Of a stretch of DNA of 64,000 nucleotides, positions 49,401 through 60,694 are shown in pieces (position 1 is the first letter of the stretch; each line of letters begins with the position of its first letter). The position numbers and the translations under genes are program-made. Under the pieces are notes generated by a model. That model was given only the letters and a program-made list of their open reading frames with translations. It was not told where the DNA came from and searched no databases. The DNA is from Argopecten irradians (taxonomy: Eukaryota; Mollusca; Bivalvia; Pectinida; Pectinidae): assembly GCF_041381155.1 (NCBI RefSeq), contig NC_091147.1:26691849-26755848 (forward strand), read 5' to 3'.

Positions 49401-52026
49401 ACATGTTCATAGAAATTTAACTGTCGAAAACAGATATATCTAGAATTAATATCCCATGAAAAGTTACATAATATAAGACCACGATCGAGAGCATCGTGGG
49501 TAGCGATAGGCCAAGGACGTCTCCTTGTAGGCGGTATATGGGATTTGCAAATTATTTAGTCTAGATGAAATAAATGATTATTCTAATTACTGATTTATGT
49601 AAATAATGAATGTACTTGCAATATTTCCAACGTTGGACATTTTTATTTTGCTATAATTAATATCGATGCTGCTATCGTTTGTGCGATGATATGAGGAGGT
49701 TTTGCAGAGTCATTTCGGTTTTCACTGTCGACACCAAAATAAAACTTGTATTGTAAGATAGTGAACGTGTATCATATTTCTCCTGAACTTTTTCATTATA
49801 CATACAGAAGATGGTATTCAAAACGAAAGCAAATTGCCTGTTATTTACACAAATTCGCTCAAAGCAAGTTTTCATTGCCATAAAATCTTATTTGTTCATA
49901 TATCACAAAACCTGATCTTTGTGATCATTGCCTACTGCACAGTTCGTTTGGGGGACATCTGTAATGGTCCTCCATTACAATCATTACTTGTCGCTTCTGC
50001 TTTCAACGTATGACCGTTTCCTTAAATGTAGAGCATTTGTTTTCATAGACTACACTACAAATTGTTTAAGTATACAGTCAAACCCAAGGAACTCAGATAG
50101 TACAAAATCCCATTTTTGGGTCATCATGTAGCGTGCTGGGATGAAAGGCTACCAAATTTATTCAAATGAATAACCTTGACCTTAATTCAAGGTCACAGGG
50201 GTCAAATAGGCTAAAATCCTGTAAGCGACTGCTTCTAAAGAATCGAAAGGCTCAGGGAACTCATACTTGGGCTGCAACATGCTTGGAAGAAGAGCTAAGA
50301 AGTTTGTTCAAATGATAACCTTGACCTTCATTCAAGGTCATGGGGTCAAATAGGCTAAAATCTCTAAACGACTTCTTTTCAAGAACCGAAAGGTCTAGGA
50401 TGCTTATATTGATATTGCTGCATACTGGGATGAAGGGCTACCAAGTTTGTCCAAATTAATGACATTGACTGTCATTCATGGTCACAGCGGTCAAATAGGT
50501 TCAAATCTTCAAACGACTTCTTGACAATAACAAGAATGCCTAGACCTGATTTTGGGCCTCTGACATGCTGGGATGCTAAGTTTGTTCAAATGAATGACTT
50601 TGACCTTTATTCAAGGTCACAGAGGTCAAATAGGCTTAAATCTTTTAGCGACTAGGTTGTTTTGTGCTAATAGTCAGATGACCGTTATGGCCCATGGGCC
50701 TCTTGTATACGATTGGAAATTGTAAATTGTATTCATTATCCTTGTTTTTATAACCCGTTGAGTACGAATCGTTTAATATGAAAACCCGCGTGATATGAAA
50801 CGATATTCGAATCCCCTGGACACTGTTTGTAACATATATCATATAATTACATATTAAGATCAAGATAAAGTTTTCTTATGTGTATGTAAATGGACATCTT
50901 CATTTGCAAAAGGAAAAGGTTCTTCTAAAATTGGAATTAAATGAGTCGATGAACAATGTATCAACCGACTGCAATTATCAAAGTATTTTTATGTCGTATA
51001 CATTAAAAACAGCGCGAGGAAAAACTATTACATATCCATAGATAAAATCTATATTTGAAAAAAGTACCAATGATAAAATCGGATGCAATTATTAAAGTAT
51101 TTGATGTCATATACATTGAAAACAGCGCGAGAAACAGCTTAAACTTAGCCAAAGATAAAATCAGTAATTAAAAATATAGTACCGAAGATAAAATCGGCAA
51201 AATCTCCCATGTATCTAGTGAAGACGAGGGAATCCGGCAGGAACATAATATATTTTTGAAATCAACTTCAAAGTTCGATTATGATATAATGAGAACATCA
51301 ATGAATATTTAAATTTATTGTCACATCCTTCTTATAATCTTACAATATTCATCCCCTGTATGAATTGTATAGGAACATATTAGATGATATTCATGCACGG
51401 GCTTTGAATCAGAAATCTTGTTTTCGTAAGTGCAAGCGTTATCCGTAAGAACATCTTATGAGATAGACCTAGTTTTCATTTTAATCTTTACTTACTGTTT
51501 GAGTATCAAGTTGAATATGTTATTGTATGGAGATAAAACGTCAAAATGTGAGTATGGAAAATATTACACTGCCGTATCAACTTATCAAATATGACGTTCT
51601 AAACGCCACGTTAAAACATTTTATGTTATTGGCTGATAACATAATCTTTCAAACCAAGGAAAAAAATGTTAAATGATATCATCCCATATTATACATTTGC
51701 ATATTACAGAGTTATCTGCCCTTGCGGGTAGGTATTGATTGTGACGTCATGTGTTTCGGAAAAAACAACGTAAATTGCGCACATAAACGAATGACGTCAC
51801 AATGGATACCTACCCGGAAGGGAAGTAACTCTGTTATATGCAAAGACGGAATACATTTCTTCGTTTTTTTTTTGCAGCTGATCACTGTGATGGTTTCACC
51901 AACGATACAAGGATTGCCCATCCGTACACCTGTACTAAGATTGTCCGCTGTATGCCAGAGAAAATGCTCATCTATCCATGTCCAGAGGAGACCTGCTTCC
52001 AGGAGAATACCAAGCAATGTGAATAA
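34756..52026 (+). CDS. Type II membrane protein with two Ig-like domains and a C-terminal chitin-binding type-2 domain (VCBP-like order)
   Basis: Seven exons give about 494 residues: 34756-34860, 40012-40294, 41036-41113, 43549-43698, 44956-45312, 46302-46664 and 51878-52026 (TAA). Exon 1 (ATG, start MDNPVPDGRP) joins exon 2 in phase 0; every later junction is phase 1. Residues 1-102 are probably cytoplasmic and end in KKRRTRR. One membrane helix spans about 103-127, and there is no signal peptide, so the C-terminus should face outward. A Ser/Pro-rich stalk follows to about 205. Ig-like domain 1 (206-324) has Cys in GIFTCNI and in DTLTCGVQ about 80 residues apart, a V-type spacing. Ig-like domain 2 (325-445) keeps GYPAPHGNLSW but lacks the first Cys. 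Residues 446-494 have six cysteines (spacing 14-5-9-4-7) and end FQENTKQC, matching CBM14/peritrophin-A. Likely role: surface binding of chitin or another glycan. Exon 1 is the least certain; Met at 40102 is an alternative start. Confidence 0.82.
35280..35905. repeat. Second array of about 135-bp units with AGGTCAAGGTCA
   Basis: About five diverged units, each with a TGACCTT...GGTCAAGGTCA(C/T)TCAT core followed by CATATTAACA or CATATTTGA. They lie in intron 1 of the Ig/CBM14 gene. The sequence between motifs differs from the 33467 and 50086 arrays. Confidence 0.7.
36494..36822. mobile_element. TTAAAGATGCTC MITE, copy 4
   Basis: Termini TTAAAGATGCTCAACCACTGA and GGCGATTGAGCATCTTTAA, outermost TTAA at both ends. 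It lies in intron 1 of the Ig/CBM14 gene. Confidence 0.85.
36826..37215 (+). repeat. Dispersed repeat, same family as 6345-6920
   Basis: Begins TTTAACGTCTTATTAACAA directly after MITE copy 4. It matches 6345-6920 in CCGAAGACACCAAACAAG, CACCCGGTCACATCATACTG and GGGACAGAGCC. A more diverged piece follows at about 37400-37620, and an inverted fragment lies at about 39355-39445. Confidence 0.65.
38690..38765. repeat. C-run/A-run junction plus (CAAA)n
   Basis: About 17 C bases lead into about 12 A bases (38695-38722), followed by a (CAAA)n microsatellite to about 38760. On the opposite strand this is a T-run followed by a G-run, as at 40410-40459 and 44761-44805. Confidence 0.85.
40408..40460. 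repeat. T-run followed by G-run
   Basis: About 38 T bases directly followed by about 11 G bases, 115 bases after the donor of the transmembrane exon of the Ig/CBM14 gene. Confidence 0.9.
44760..44818. repeat. T-run followed by G-run
   Basis: Two T-runs separated by one C, followed by a run of about 18 G and then TTTTGGGAGGGG. It lies in the intron just before Ig-like exon 1 (44956). Confidence 0.9.
45344..45520. mobile_element. MITE of the GCATATTACAGAG family, copy 2
   Basis: TTCCGTCTTTGCATATTACAG at the left is mirrored by CTGTAATATGCAAATACAGAA at the right. It starts about 30 bases after the donor of Ig-like exon 1 and shows the unoccupied form of the nested site seen in copy 1. Confidence 0.87.
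48513..48584 (+). CDS. Candidate alternative last exon encoding a basic tail
   Basis: It follows the acceptor CTCACACTGTAG inside the intron after the second Ig-like exon. The phase matches the phase-1 donor at 46664. In that phase it encodes 23 residues, 16 of them Lys or Arg (GGKKKRSRRR then SRRRKTKRGRAKN), and then TAA. AATAAA lies at 48752-48757, about 170 bases on. Using it would give a 468-residue form without the chitin-binding domain. The composition stands out from the AT-rich intron. There is no transcript evidence; it could be a chance open frame. Confidence 0.5.
48752..48757 (+). other. Poly(A) signal for the candidate alternative last exon
   Basis: AATAAA about 170 bases downstream of the TAA at 48582-48584, a normal distance for a short 3'UTR. 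Confidence 0.4.
48985..50712. repeat. Composite bivalve-type repeat, TGTCCCCCTAACGAAG to GGCCCATGGGCCTCTTG
   Basis: Opens with TATGTCCCCCTAACGAAGTT, has GGGGGACATCTGTAATGG near 49950, contains the tandem array at 50086-50660, and closes with GCCCATGGGCCTCTTG, a motif common at the ends of bivalve dispersed repeats. The limits are approximate. Confidence 0.5.
50086..50660. repeat. Tandem array of about 145-bp units with TCAAGGTCA, related to 33467-33985
   Basis: About four units. Most contain ACCTTGACCTT(C/A)ATTCAAGG, then TCACAG-GGTCAAATAGG and a CGACTTCTT spacer. They lie in the intron before the chitin-binding exon. Confidence 0.85.
51689..51853. mobile_element. MITE of the GCATATTACAGAG family, copy 3
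   Basis: TTTGCATATTACAGAGTTATC and its mirror, ending CAAAGACGGAATAC. It stops about 24 bases before the chitin-binding exon, so the polypyrimidine tract and acceptor of that exon begin right at its edge. Confidence 0.87.
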
Positions 52027-52050
52027 TTGGCGACTTTCGTACCTAGTTGT

Positions 52051-52235
52051 ACAGTAAACCTCGTTAATCCGAGGGCAGCGACACCATAGAAAGCATGGTT
52101 TCCATTCGAGTTATCCGAATATCTGAGTTAATTCATTTTGAACATACAGTGAAAATATAGTTGTGAGCAACAGGGAATTACGAATTAAGCATGGCATTCG
52201 AGTTGGTGAGTTCCTGTTGACGAGGTTCAATTCGA
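52051..52235. mobile_element. Pogo/Tigger-like MITE in the 3'UTR
   Basis: The left end TACAGTAAACCTCGTTAATC is mirrored by GACGAGGTTCAA near 52219-52230. The CAGTnnAACCTCG start next to TA is typical of pogo/Tigger termini. It lies directly after the stop codon of the Ig/CBM14 gene. Confidence 0.55.
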
Positions 52236-52720
52236 TTTTAATCTCCATGCAAAATGCTACATCAATAGGCATACTGTTACCTCACATCCGGTTTTACATG
52301 TGTGAATTATTATTATGATATATTACAAAGATAGGGATGCCGCAAATCTAACGTTGCATTAAATGCATATTCTAAAAGTTTCCACGAATGGTCTTCAAGA
52401 TGTCGGTAAGAAACGAAATGAATAAGAAAGAAATAATGTTACATTATTTGACTTATGTTAAGTGCTTTTCACTTGCGTATTTTACATAGTGGTAAAGCTT
52501 TCAAGACGCCAAAGAAGACAACACATAGATTGGCAATATTATATAAAATCAGGCTATTTTACTGATATGCATCTAGAAATAGAACAGCGGTGACAACATT
52601 TGTTTTTTATCGTGCACACACGTGATTCAATGCTGACACTGTAATCACGAGTATATTCAGGAATTGATTTTCCCCATACGTTGGACTCTGTTAAGCAAAG
52701 AAAGCTAAAGCTAATTTTAA

Positions 52721-52726
52721 AATAAA
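52721..52726 (+). other. Candidate poly(A) signal of the Ig/CBM14 gene
   Basis: AATAAA about 700 bases after the TAA at 52024-52026, the first canonical hexamer noticed. Confidence 0.35.
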
Positions 52727-54908
52727 TTGTTAAGTGCAAATAATTACGAGCACTGTTTGTGCATGTATCGATACTTTCTATCAATGGAGATCGTATTCGC
52801 AATACAATGTGTTGTTTATGGTAAGTTTCAATCACAGAAAACATTTCAAACTGCCAAAGTGTACTCTTATTATTACTATTGAAAGGGGATTACATTTAAC
52901 ATCTCAGATGCATTGCATTACTAGATAAGGACGGTTTGATGATTAAACTTTGATTTAACCGTTTAAAACGGTGTAATATAGCAGATATCGAAGATGAAGT
53001 TGTGTTCTTAAAGATTAATTTAATAATAATATTAGAAAATAAATACAAAAAATATGACAATATATGATATTGAAATCTATTATACATGTTCCTTTATATG
53101 TAGGATCAATATTTTGAAAATCACCATTTTTATGTCAAAAGTTTATTTTTCCATTGGCAATTCCCTATCAAATATGATGCTTTTAAGTTAATATAGTCTT
53201 TTAAAACAACATTTATTTCTCGGAAACATAACAATTGTAAATATTTGAAGATTGCCAGCCAAAAATAGATCTCTAGAAATCTTCTTTTGGGCAAAAGATT
53301 TTATGGAGAGGTGAAAATTTCGATGCCTGCTGGTTGTGTATTCAGGGTGCAACAGTTTCAAATGTCTAATGTGTGGGTTATGCAATACATGTGGGTGTAA
53401 CTGTGTAAAGGAATATTGAGGTTCCTTTAAGTTTCTGACACCGGATATAATCAAGATTGCAATTGTATGAAAACTATGGTCGATATTTATAGCGGAAATC
53501 AACACAAGATGGAACATAAATATAGCTACCCTCTTAAAGTATAGGAAGATGATACTTCTTTAATAATTCATATTCACACATGTGTAAGAGGGCTTGTTCA
53601 AAAGTAGTGATGAATGACCTGACTGTAAACCTTTTCATTCTACGGTCTTTGAATGTACAGTCACATAGTATACTTTTACACAAGCGGATTAACGTATACT
53701 ATTTCCGTTGTTCGTTGAACCTGAGCAAAATTAATTTAATATATATTAATTAGAATTATTATTTTAGTATTTATTAGATACTATTAACTATTTACAACTT
53801 CCGTGTTTGCTGTCAAAAACATAATGACACTTTAAATAATTGAGTAATTCTTTTATTAGGCGAGAAACCAACTTCAGTTGAAAACATCAGTGGTTCATTA
53901 TTAGAATCAAATATGTAAATGTTTAGGAAAGCAAGCTTGAATAGTGACGTTTCATGGTAAGACTATATAATATGAAAATATAGATCTATATTCCCTTGTT
54001 ACTCTCAGGAGGTCGGATGTTGAACTCATTTGGTCATGTGTAATAATTAAATGATAATTCAATAAATATTATGATATTGTCCTTACACAAATAGTCCAAA
54101 CCTTATTATTGCAGTATGCATTGATGCATTATTTTTAGCAGCATTGATATTTTTACATTACGACAACAGTTTAGATTTCAGAGACGGTAGGCCCTAAACC
54201 TGTCGGACAATACCAAATAACCGCTCGCATTGTCATAATATGGATTACAAATGTGTGCTATTGTTACTCAGAAACAGTTAAATGATGTATGTATTGCATT
54301 GGAGATCGTATGTTTAACCTTTCATTCCATTAAATGTTTAAATTTATTTAAAATTGTATAGAAATAATAAATATATCTTAAGTTATTTTTCGTACATATT
54401 TCTATAAAATATGTCCCTCAGACAATTATTTGAGTGAAAAGAACACAATGATTAATGCTCACTGTTGACTTGGTGATACATCAAATATAATGATGCTTGA
54501 AATATCAAGTGTTTTATCAAAATGTATGCGTTTGATGGATAGCTGAGAAGGATGATACCATGATGAGAAGCCAAGTATCAGCTATTTGCTTGATTACATA
54601 AATAATAATTTTTTCGATGCAAATGTGATTTCTTACGACGATCGAAAATTATTTTTCCAATTGATATACTTAACAATCTCATTCTGAGTTACTTTTTATA
54701 TAGTCACTCCGTCAGTACTGAGACAGTGAAGCGAAGGAAAGTAACTCTAATAGGGCAGTGCATAGTAAAGGGAATAACTCTTATATATGCCATAATGCAA
54801 GCTGCTGGCGGATTTAAAAAAAAGCATATATACCACCATAACAGTTGTAATTTGGGACGATATTCAATTATTTTTTTCAATCCGTGTGCTAATACCTCCA
54901 ATTAAAGA
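52727..54908. other. Gap between convergent genes
   Basis: AT-rich DNA between the end of the Ig/CBM14 gene (plus) and the stop codon of the GCNT gene (minus). It should hold the 3'UTR of the latter. No exon or recognisable repeat was identified. Confidence 0.5.
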
Positions 54909-57900
54909 TTAAGTGTGTTTTGGTGGTCCATTGCCTTCTAAGGTTTGAAAATATTCATTTCTTGTTACATTATATAACGTCTCCTCTAAGCAGTCTAGTG
55001 CCAATGGTTCAAAGTCCAGATGCAATTTATTGACGAAGAGTTCCTTTCTATTAATCAACAAAGGTAGGTCCCCGACACCGTATACACACACTCGTCTAAC
55101 GTATTTGCCATGACAAGGCTTCGCTGTACCCTCCCATGTCTTGAATCTAGTTATGTAGGGTGGGTCGGTAGAGTTCCCTTGATCGTCTGAAAATATTTGA
55201 TACGACAATAAATTAAAATCGCCCAAAGTACTTAAAATACAAACCAGTATTCTCTCATACTTACAGGTGTGATACTGGCTAGTCTCGAACAATACACTCA
55301 TGTCGTCTGAGGCTGTATTTCATGGCTACCATGCAATACAACCTTGTGACATCACAGCGTAAACAAAATTACTACTCTCGGTATATATGCAGGCTTTACT
55401 TAAAAGATGCAAACAACGGGATTTCCGTTGAAAATATCACGCACTTTTTCATGCATGGGGAATTGAATTTATATCAAAATGGTGGAAATCGTACAACTGC
55501 AATTAAATATCGAAGTATGAAAGTGACATACTTTTTCATATGTGGATATAAATGATAGGGGTATTCTTCCTGAGGGTCACAAAATGAACCCGAGGCTTGC
55601 TTCATATCCACTTATGAAAGACTCTTTATATTTCTACATTTCATCACGTTAAATCTAATTAAAATTCTATGTTCATTATCTACTCCGTAAACTCCGTGTT
55701 CATACGGGGTTTACGGAGTAGATAATGAACATAGAATTTTAATTAGATTGAATTGTGTTGGAATTATATTGACTTATTATATTATATAATTATTTACTCA
55801 ATATAGAGAGAATTCAGAGCGCGTAATGGAATATTCAACACTTCCAACATTTTGTGACAAAACGCTTTATTGCACGAAAAAATGTTATTGTGAATTAAGA
55901 TACTACACAAGAAATACGAATCTACCTAACATTGTAAGACTGATATTTGATGATGCAATTAGCAGTGGATAAGTTTTATTTTTTTTATCGCATGACTTAA
56001 ATTATAAAATGATAAGAACAAACCTGTGTATGATCCCCCAATCTTTAGGTGCTTGTTGTAATGAAGAGAAACAAAAAACGTTTCATCAGGAACTTTTGTT
56101 TTGCTACACCACTTCAGAAACTTTTTCGCTGTTTTATTATGTAAAACATAATCGACAAACTCTCGGTTAACAGCGATCTGAAGATCTCCCTTCACTGGTA
56201 TGATACCTGCAGGGGCTTTCCCTGCCTTCTCCCAGCGTGTTGCCCATCTATTCCTATGACACATGCAAGCAAAAAAAAGTTTTAGAATCGATTATGGAAA
56301 CATCCATGCTAAAATATCGATATTATAATCAAATATTTGACACAACTTATCTGCACATATACATAACGATGACATAGAACACTTTAAATTAATAAACTGG
56401 TGTTTCCATGTTCACCTTATTCTTAAGGAATAAATTGAACATATTTTAATGTTATGGTTGTATGGAACAGATATCTTTTTTTTCTCAGTACAAATATTTT
56501 ATCCCCCCAGCTGTGTATGATTTGTATATACATTTGTGGCATTGCAACAAATGTATATACACATCGGTAATTTGGTGAGAGCTGCCAGGGTTGGGGTGCC
56601 CTGGGGTCAACTCCCCGAACAATAAAGTCCTCGTACAGGAGGGCTCTCGCACAGCATACATCAATTTAAACAATAAATATAATTTTTTTAAAGCCATTAT
56701 AGTTAAAGGAAAAAAAGGAAAAACTTTTTTAAGAAAATTACTTGTGTATTGACTTGTATATACAGTGGAACCTCCCAAAACCGAACCTTCTCAAAACCGA
56801 TCACCTCTAGAAACCGAACATGAATGTCATGTACGGAATGAATTCCTCTTTATTAATAGTATATAAGACTTCCCAAAACCGATCCCTCCCAATTCCGAAT
56901 ACCGGACCAATTTTGAGATCGGAATAGTCAAATGTAACTTAAATACACTTCTGAAAACCGGCCTTACCTGAGCGACACCGATAGATTGCATTGAGGTCTG
57001 ACCAATCGACCGTGAAATACACACGTACCTGTACCATAGTTGTTGCATGCCATGTCCTTGGGCATGTATGCAGATGTGAAGGCTATAGGTACACGGTAAT
57101 TATACCCGAGATGGTGGTGTAATTATTTAATCATGCCTATTGTTTAGATATCTAACGAAAGTCTACCATGTGCACGCGGTTTGTTTACTGTAGGAAAACA
57201 AGCAGAGCTTGTAATAAAGAGAAAGTTTCGTATTCAAATCACACGTTTCTTTTTTATTTACATATGTAGTTGTCGGATAACGTAAATTATCTGTATGAAG
57301 AAGCCGAAGCCATGTATTGTTTTAGAAAATGACTATGTCATATAATGACCGGCATCGACTGATCATCGTGTAATTAGACCATATAATTTGATTCTTGACG
57401 TAACCGGAAGCGATCGGTCGTATGTACTGTAGCTATAGGTTGCAGACGAGAACATCCCCAAGAACATTCACGCAACTACATATGTAACTAACTAAACTAC
57501 GTTTATAAGCGGTAACAAAGTCATGTTTGCTGTAATCCATTCCTTTTAAACGTATGATTCTCTCTTTTGTCACACATATCTTACTGCACTCTAATTAAAC
57601 CGCGTCAAACCATATAAAAAACTATATGCAAACTATCCTTATAACTTTACAAAATAGATAATCTCTTCAAATTTACGAATTCATTAAGGAAATATATTCT
57701 TTCCCTATTAAATCATTACCCAATGCTATGTGTAATCAACCAATCAGACGTGACGTTTCGAACGGCAAAGTCATGTTAGCTTGAGTGTTTTAAGGTATAA
57801 GTATTTGTGCCAATGAACATGATCGGTACAAACCAAGACTAAATTTTGGACATTTGATAAGGACATTGTCATTCCAGTTCCACAATGGGTTTGGGGTATT

Positions 57901-60694
57901 ATCATAGCATTTTTTTTTCTCCAGATACCATTTTTTCTTTTTGGATGATTTTTCGTTGCCAAGACATTGATTTTTTATGAAACAATAACCTACGATAAAG
58001 TCGTGTAGTTGATAGGAGGGGTATCACTATGAGACGTTTTACGGACACTTGGTGATAAGCAAAATATTTTGCATGAAGATACATTAGGGTCAGCTGATCA
58101 TCGTATGCTATTCAGAATATCCTACTTTTTCTACGCTCATGTTAATTTCAGAGGTCAAAAGTCAAAGGTTCGAAATTCACATTTTCATTGTTTAAGTAAT
58201 ATTCAAATAAATATAAGAATAGAGATAGCACTTAACACTAACCCTAGCGTTATTGAATAGGTACGTGTAAGTGTAAGGTTAAGTGTAATTATAAAGTTGC
58301 AGATTTTGCCTGTAAATATTGGGTAAGTTCAGTTCAGAAAACTCATCAAAAATTCAAAATGAAGGTCACAGTGACCTAGTTAAGCTTTTATTCTCTTTTA
58401 GCATTAAAAACTTTAATGTTTTGCTGAAAACTATGATTTTTCAAAGATTTGATAGTTTGCAACTGATGTTTAGTACTGCGTAAGGATCTTGACATGACCT
58501 GCTTAAGAAGATTACATCATAGGGTCCTATTGGTTATAGGTCACGTGCATAAATTAGGTCATATTCGATGAATGGTATCATCATCTGTCCAATAAACATA
58601 AGCTGTTTTCCATTTTTTAAGTCGGATTTTAAATTATTTAGACTTGTTTTATTATCTTGATTTCAAGCAACACCTACACTTAAGTAGAAATTTAAAATCA
58701 TGCCTGCTGCCCGACTGCATGATCGTAAAAGACGACTAAATTTGGAATGTTATTTCACAGATATTGAGATGAAATTATTTGATTTTTTTTTCAAGCATTT
58801 CAATGCTTTGGAATAATGTGTAGCACTTGATCTGTATTTTGTCACGATCTTCTTTAGATTATTACATCCTAGGGTCACATTTTCTGGGTCACATGTATAA
58901 ATTAGGTCACATTCAATTAAAGTTATTGTCTGTCATCTAAGTATCTTCTGGATTTTCCCTGTTTAAAGCAAGTGTTTAAGCTATTTACGTTCGTTGTAAG
59001 AGAAAATATTAAGCAACACCTACATTGCAAGTATGATATTACAATTCTGCATGCTGCCTTAATGAATGATCGCCTTTCTCTATCATACAGTGGGACAACA
59101 GGCATAATCCTATAATCCTACCTTAGTGAAGGCGTTGCTTGAAATTAAGCTCATAAAAAATGTCTTAATAATTTAAAACCCTACTTTAAACATTGGAACA
59201 CAGCATATCCTTAATACACAGATGATACCATTCCTTGAATATGACCTGATTTATGCACGTGACCTAATCAATTTGACCCTAGGATGTAATCATCTTAAGC
59301 AGGTCATGTCAAGATTCATGCAGTACTAAACATCAATTTCAAGCTATGAAGTCTTTGAAAAATTCTAGTTTTCAGCAAAAATATTAGAGTTTTTAATGCT
59401 AAAATGGCATTTATGCTTAACAAGGTCAATGTGACCTACTTTATGAACTTTTCATCAGTTTTCTGCACTGAACTTCACAAACCCAATATTTACAGGCAAA
59501 AAATGCAAAAAATGTTATCTCTATTCTAATATTTAATTAATTAGGACTTTAACAATGCAAATGTGAATTTTCACCCTTTGACCTCTGAAATTACCATCTG
59601 CGTAGAACAAAAATGGATATTCTGAACAGCATACAATATGCAGCTGACCCTAATGTATCTTCATGCAAAATATTTTGCTTGTCACAGTGTAGCCGTAAAA
59701 CGGCCGAAAGTGATACATCTCCTTTGGCAAACATAGTGATTGAGTCATTATATTATTTCAATAAATATTATTTCACCATATTCAAAATTGATAAAGGATT
59801 GTTCGACCAATGATATACTTAACGATTTCTTAGGCAATGTAATAGTCAATGTCTTGTTTTGTTTTTTTTTGGTTTTTTTTTTCAAAGATGTCATCAAAAT
59901 AAAATTTCAAAAGGTTGCGGCAATGATACTTACAAAACAGATTTGCGGATGTTGTTCTTCCCATTGAGATTTTTGAGGATTCCAACAATCTCCGCGTTGG
60001 TTTTAAGCGGGAACTCTTGTCCCGTGAGGTTTATGAAATATTTCCAGGATTTATATTTCCATAATTCATGCATACATATCAAGTCGGCTTCAAGTACAGA
60101 CATGGTACCCCATCGAACGTCTAATGATTCTTTTGAAACGAAAACATTTTGAAAACAATTGGTGATTTCTGTTAACGTTTCCCGAAATTCTGGTTCACTT
60201 TTGTTGTCCAAGTGGACACAGTAAATGTTCTGGGGTCTATATATGGACCTTAATAGTCGTTCCACTTGTTCTACATCTTTGTATACCACCATACTGTAAG
60301 CAATGGGGAACTGCTCTTCTTCTAAAGTCAATGAACTTGTTATGTAATTTCTCCGACTTTTAAACAAACTACAGTTCTTTGCAAGATATGAATAGTAAAA
60401 AGAGGGAATACGTGTTGTTCTTTTGAACGATTGTGCAACCAACATCTCCTGCTTATTTCCAGACAGCAGTAAAGGACAACTGACTGCCATTGGAGTTCCT
60501 TTACCGAAAACAAACCCAGATATCACATTCTGATCGTAAAAGTTAAGGTTGGCAACTTGAGTATCAGGTAAAAACATATACCGGTGGGATATTGGTTTAT
60601 AGTATGAAACCATTATGGTAAGTCCACACACAAGTACGAACGCTAGCACTAAATATTTGCGTTTAATACTTTGCGTAAACACATTACAAATCAT
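54909..60694 (-). CDS. Core-2 type beta-1,6-N-acetylglucosaminyltransferase (GT14, GCNT family)
   Basis: Three exons, 59934-60694, 56024-56253 and 54909-55186, give about 422 residues with splice phases 2 and 1. The protein is type II: a short cytoplasmic tail, then a membrane anchor (KRKYLVLAFVLVCGLTIMV, about 12-30). Family landmarks are IAYSMVVYKDVEQVERLLR, YCVHLDNKS, ESLDVRWGTMSVLEADLIC, YFINLTGQEFPLKTN, PCHGKYVRRVCVYGVGDL and DFEPLALDCLEE. Nine lumenal cysteines occupy places typical of core-2 enzymes. It should add GlcNAc in beta-1,6 linkage to core O-glycans in the Golgi; specificity (core 2, core 4 or I-branching) cannot be told. The start is set at 60694 because no earlier in-frame ATG follows the upstream stop. 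Length is close to human GCNT1 (428). Confidence 0.93.
55259..55635. repeat. Dispersed repeat shared with 27630-28112
   Basis: Begins TTACAGGTGTGATACTGGCT inside GCNT intron 2 and ends CATATCCACTTATGAAAGA. It is collinear with the copy in iGluR intron 2 but lacks most of that copy's terminal palindrome. Confidence 0.7.
55668..55752. repeat. Perfect-looking hairpin
   Basis: ATTCTATGTTCATTATCTACTCCGTAAAC is mirrored by GTTTACGGAGTAGATAATGAACATAGAAT around a short loop near 55698, with flanking AATCTAATTAAA also mirrored. The arms are about 40 bases. Confidence 0.85.
56762..57010. mobile_element. Pogo/Tigger-like terminus with AAAACCGA repeats
   Basis: Starts TACAGTGGAACCTCCCAAAA and has CCAAAACCGA/CTCAAAACCGA/AGAAACCGA repeats at irregular spacing. 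It resembles the end of a pogo/Tigger-type transposon. The second terminus was not found. Confidence 0.45.
58036..59702. mobile_element. Long foldback element (arms about 0.8 kb) in GCNT intron 1
   Basis: The left arm from 58037 (TTTTACGG, then GCAAAATATTTTGCATGAAG) is the mirror of the right arm ending at about 59700. CATTAGGGTCAGCTG, TTCAGAATATCC, ATTTACAGGCAAA and GACCCTAGGATGTAATCAT each occur once per arm in opposite orientation. The centre is near 58900. No coding capacity was seen. The family is shared with 18290-19345. Confidence 0.85.
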
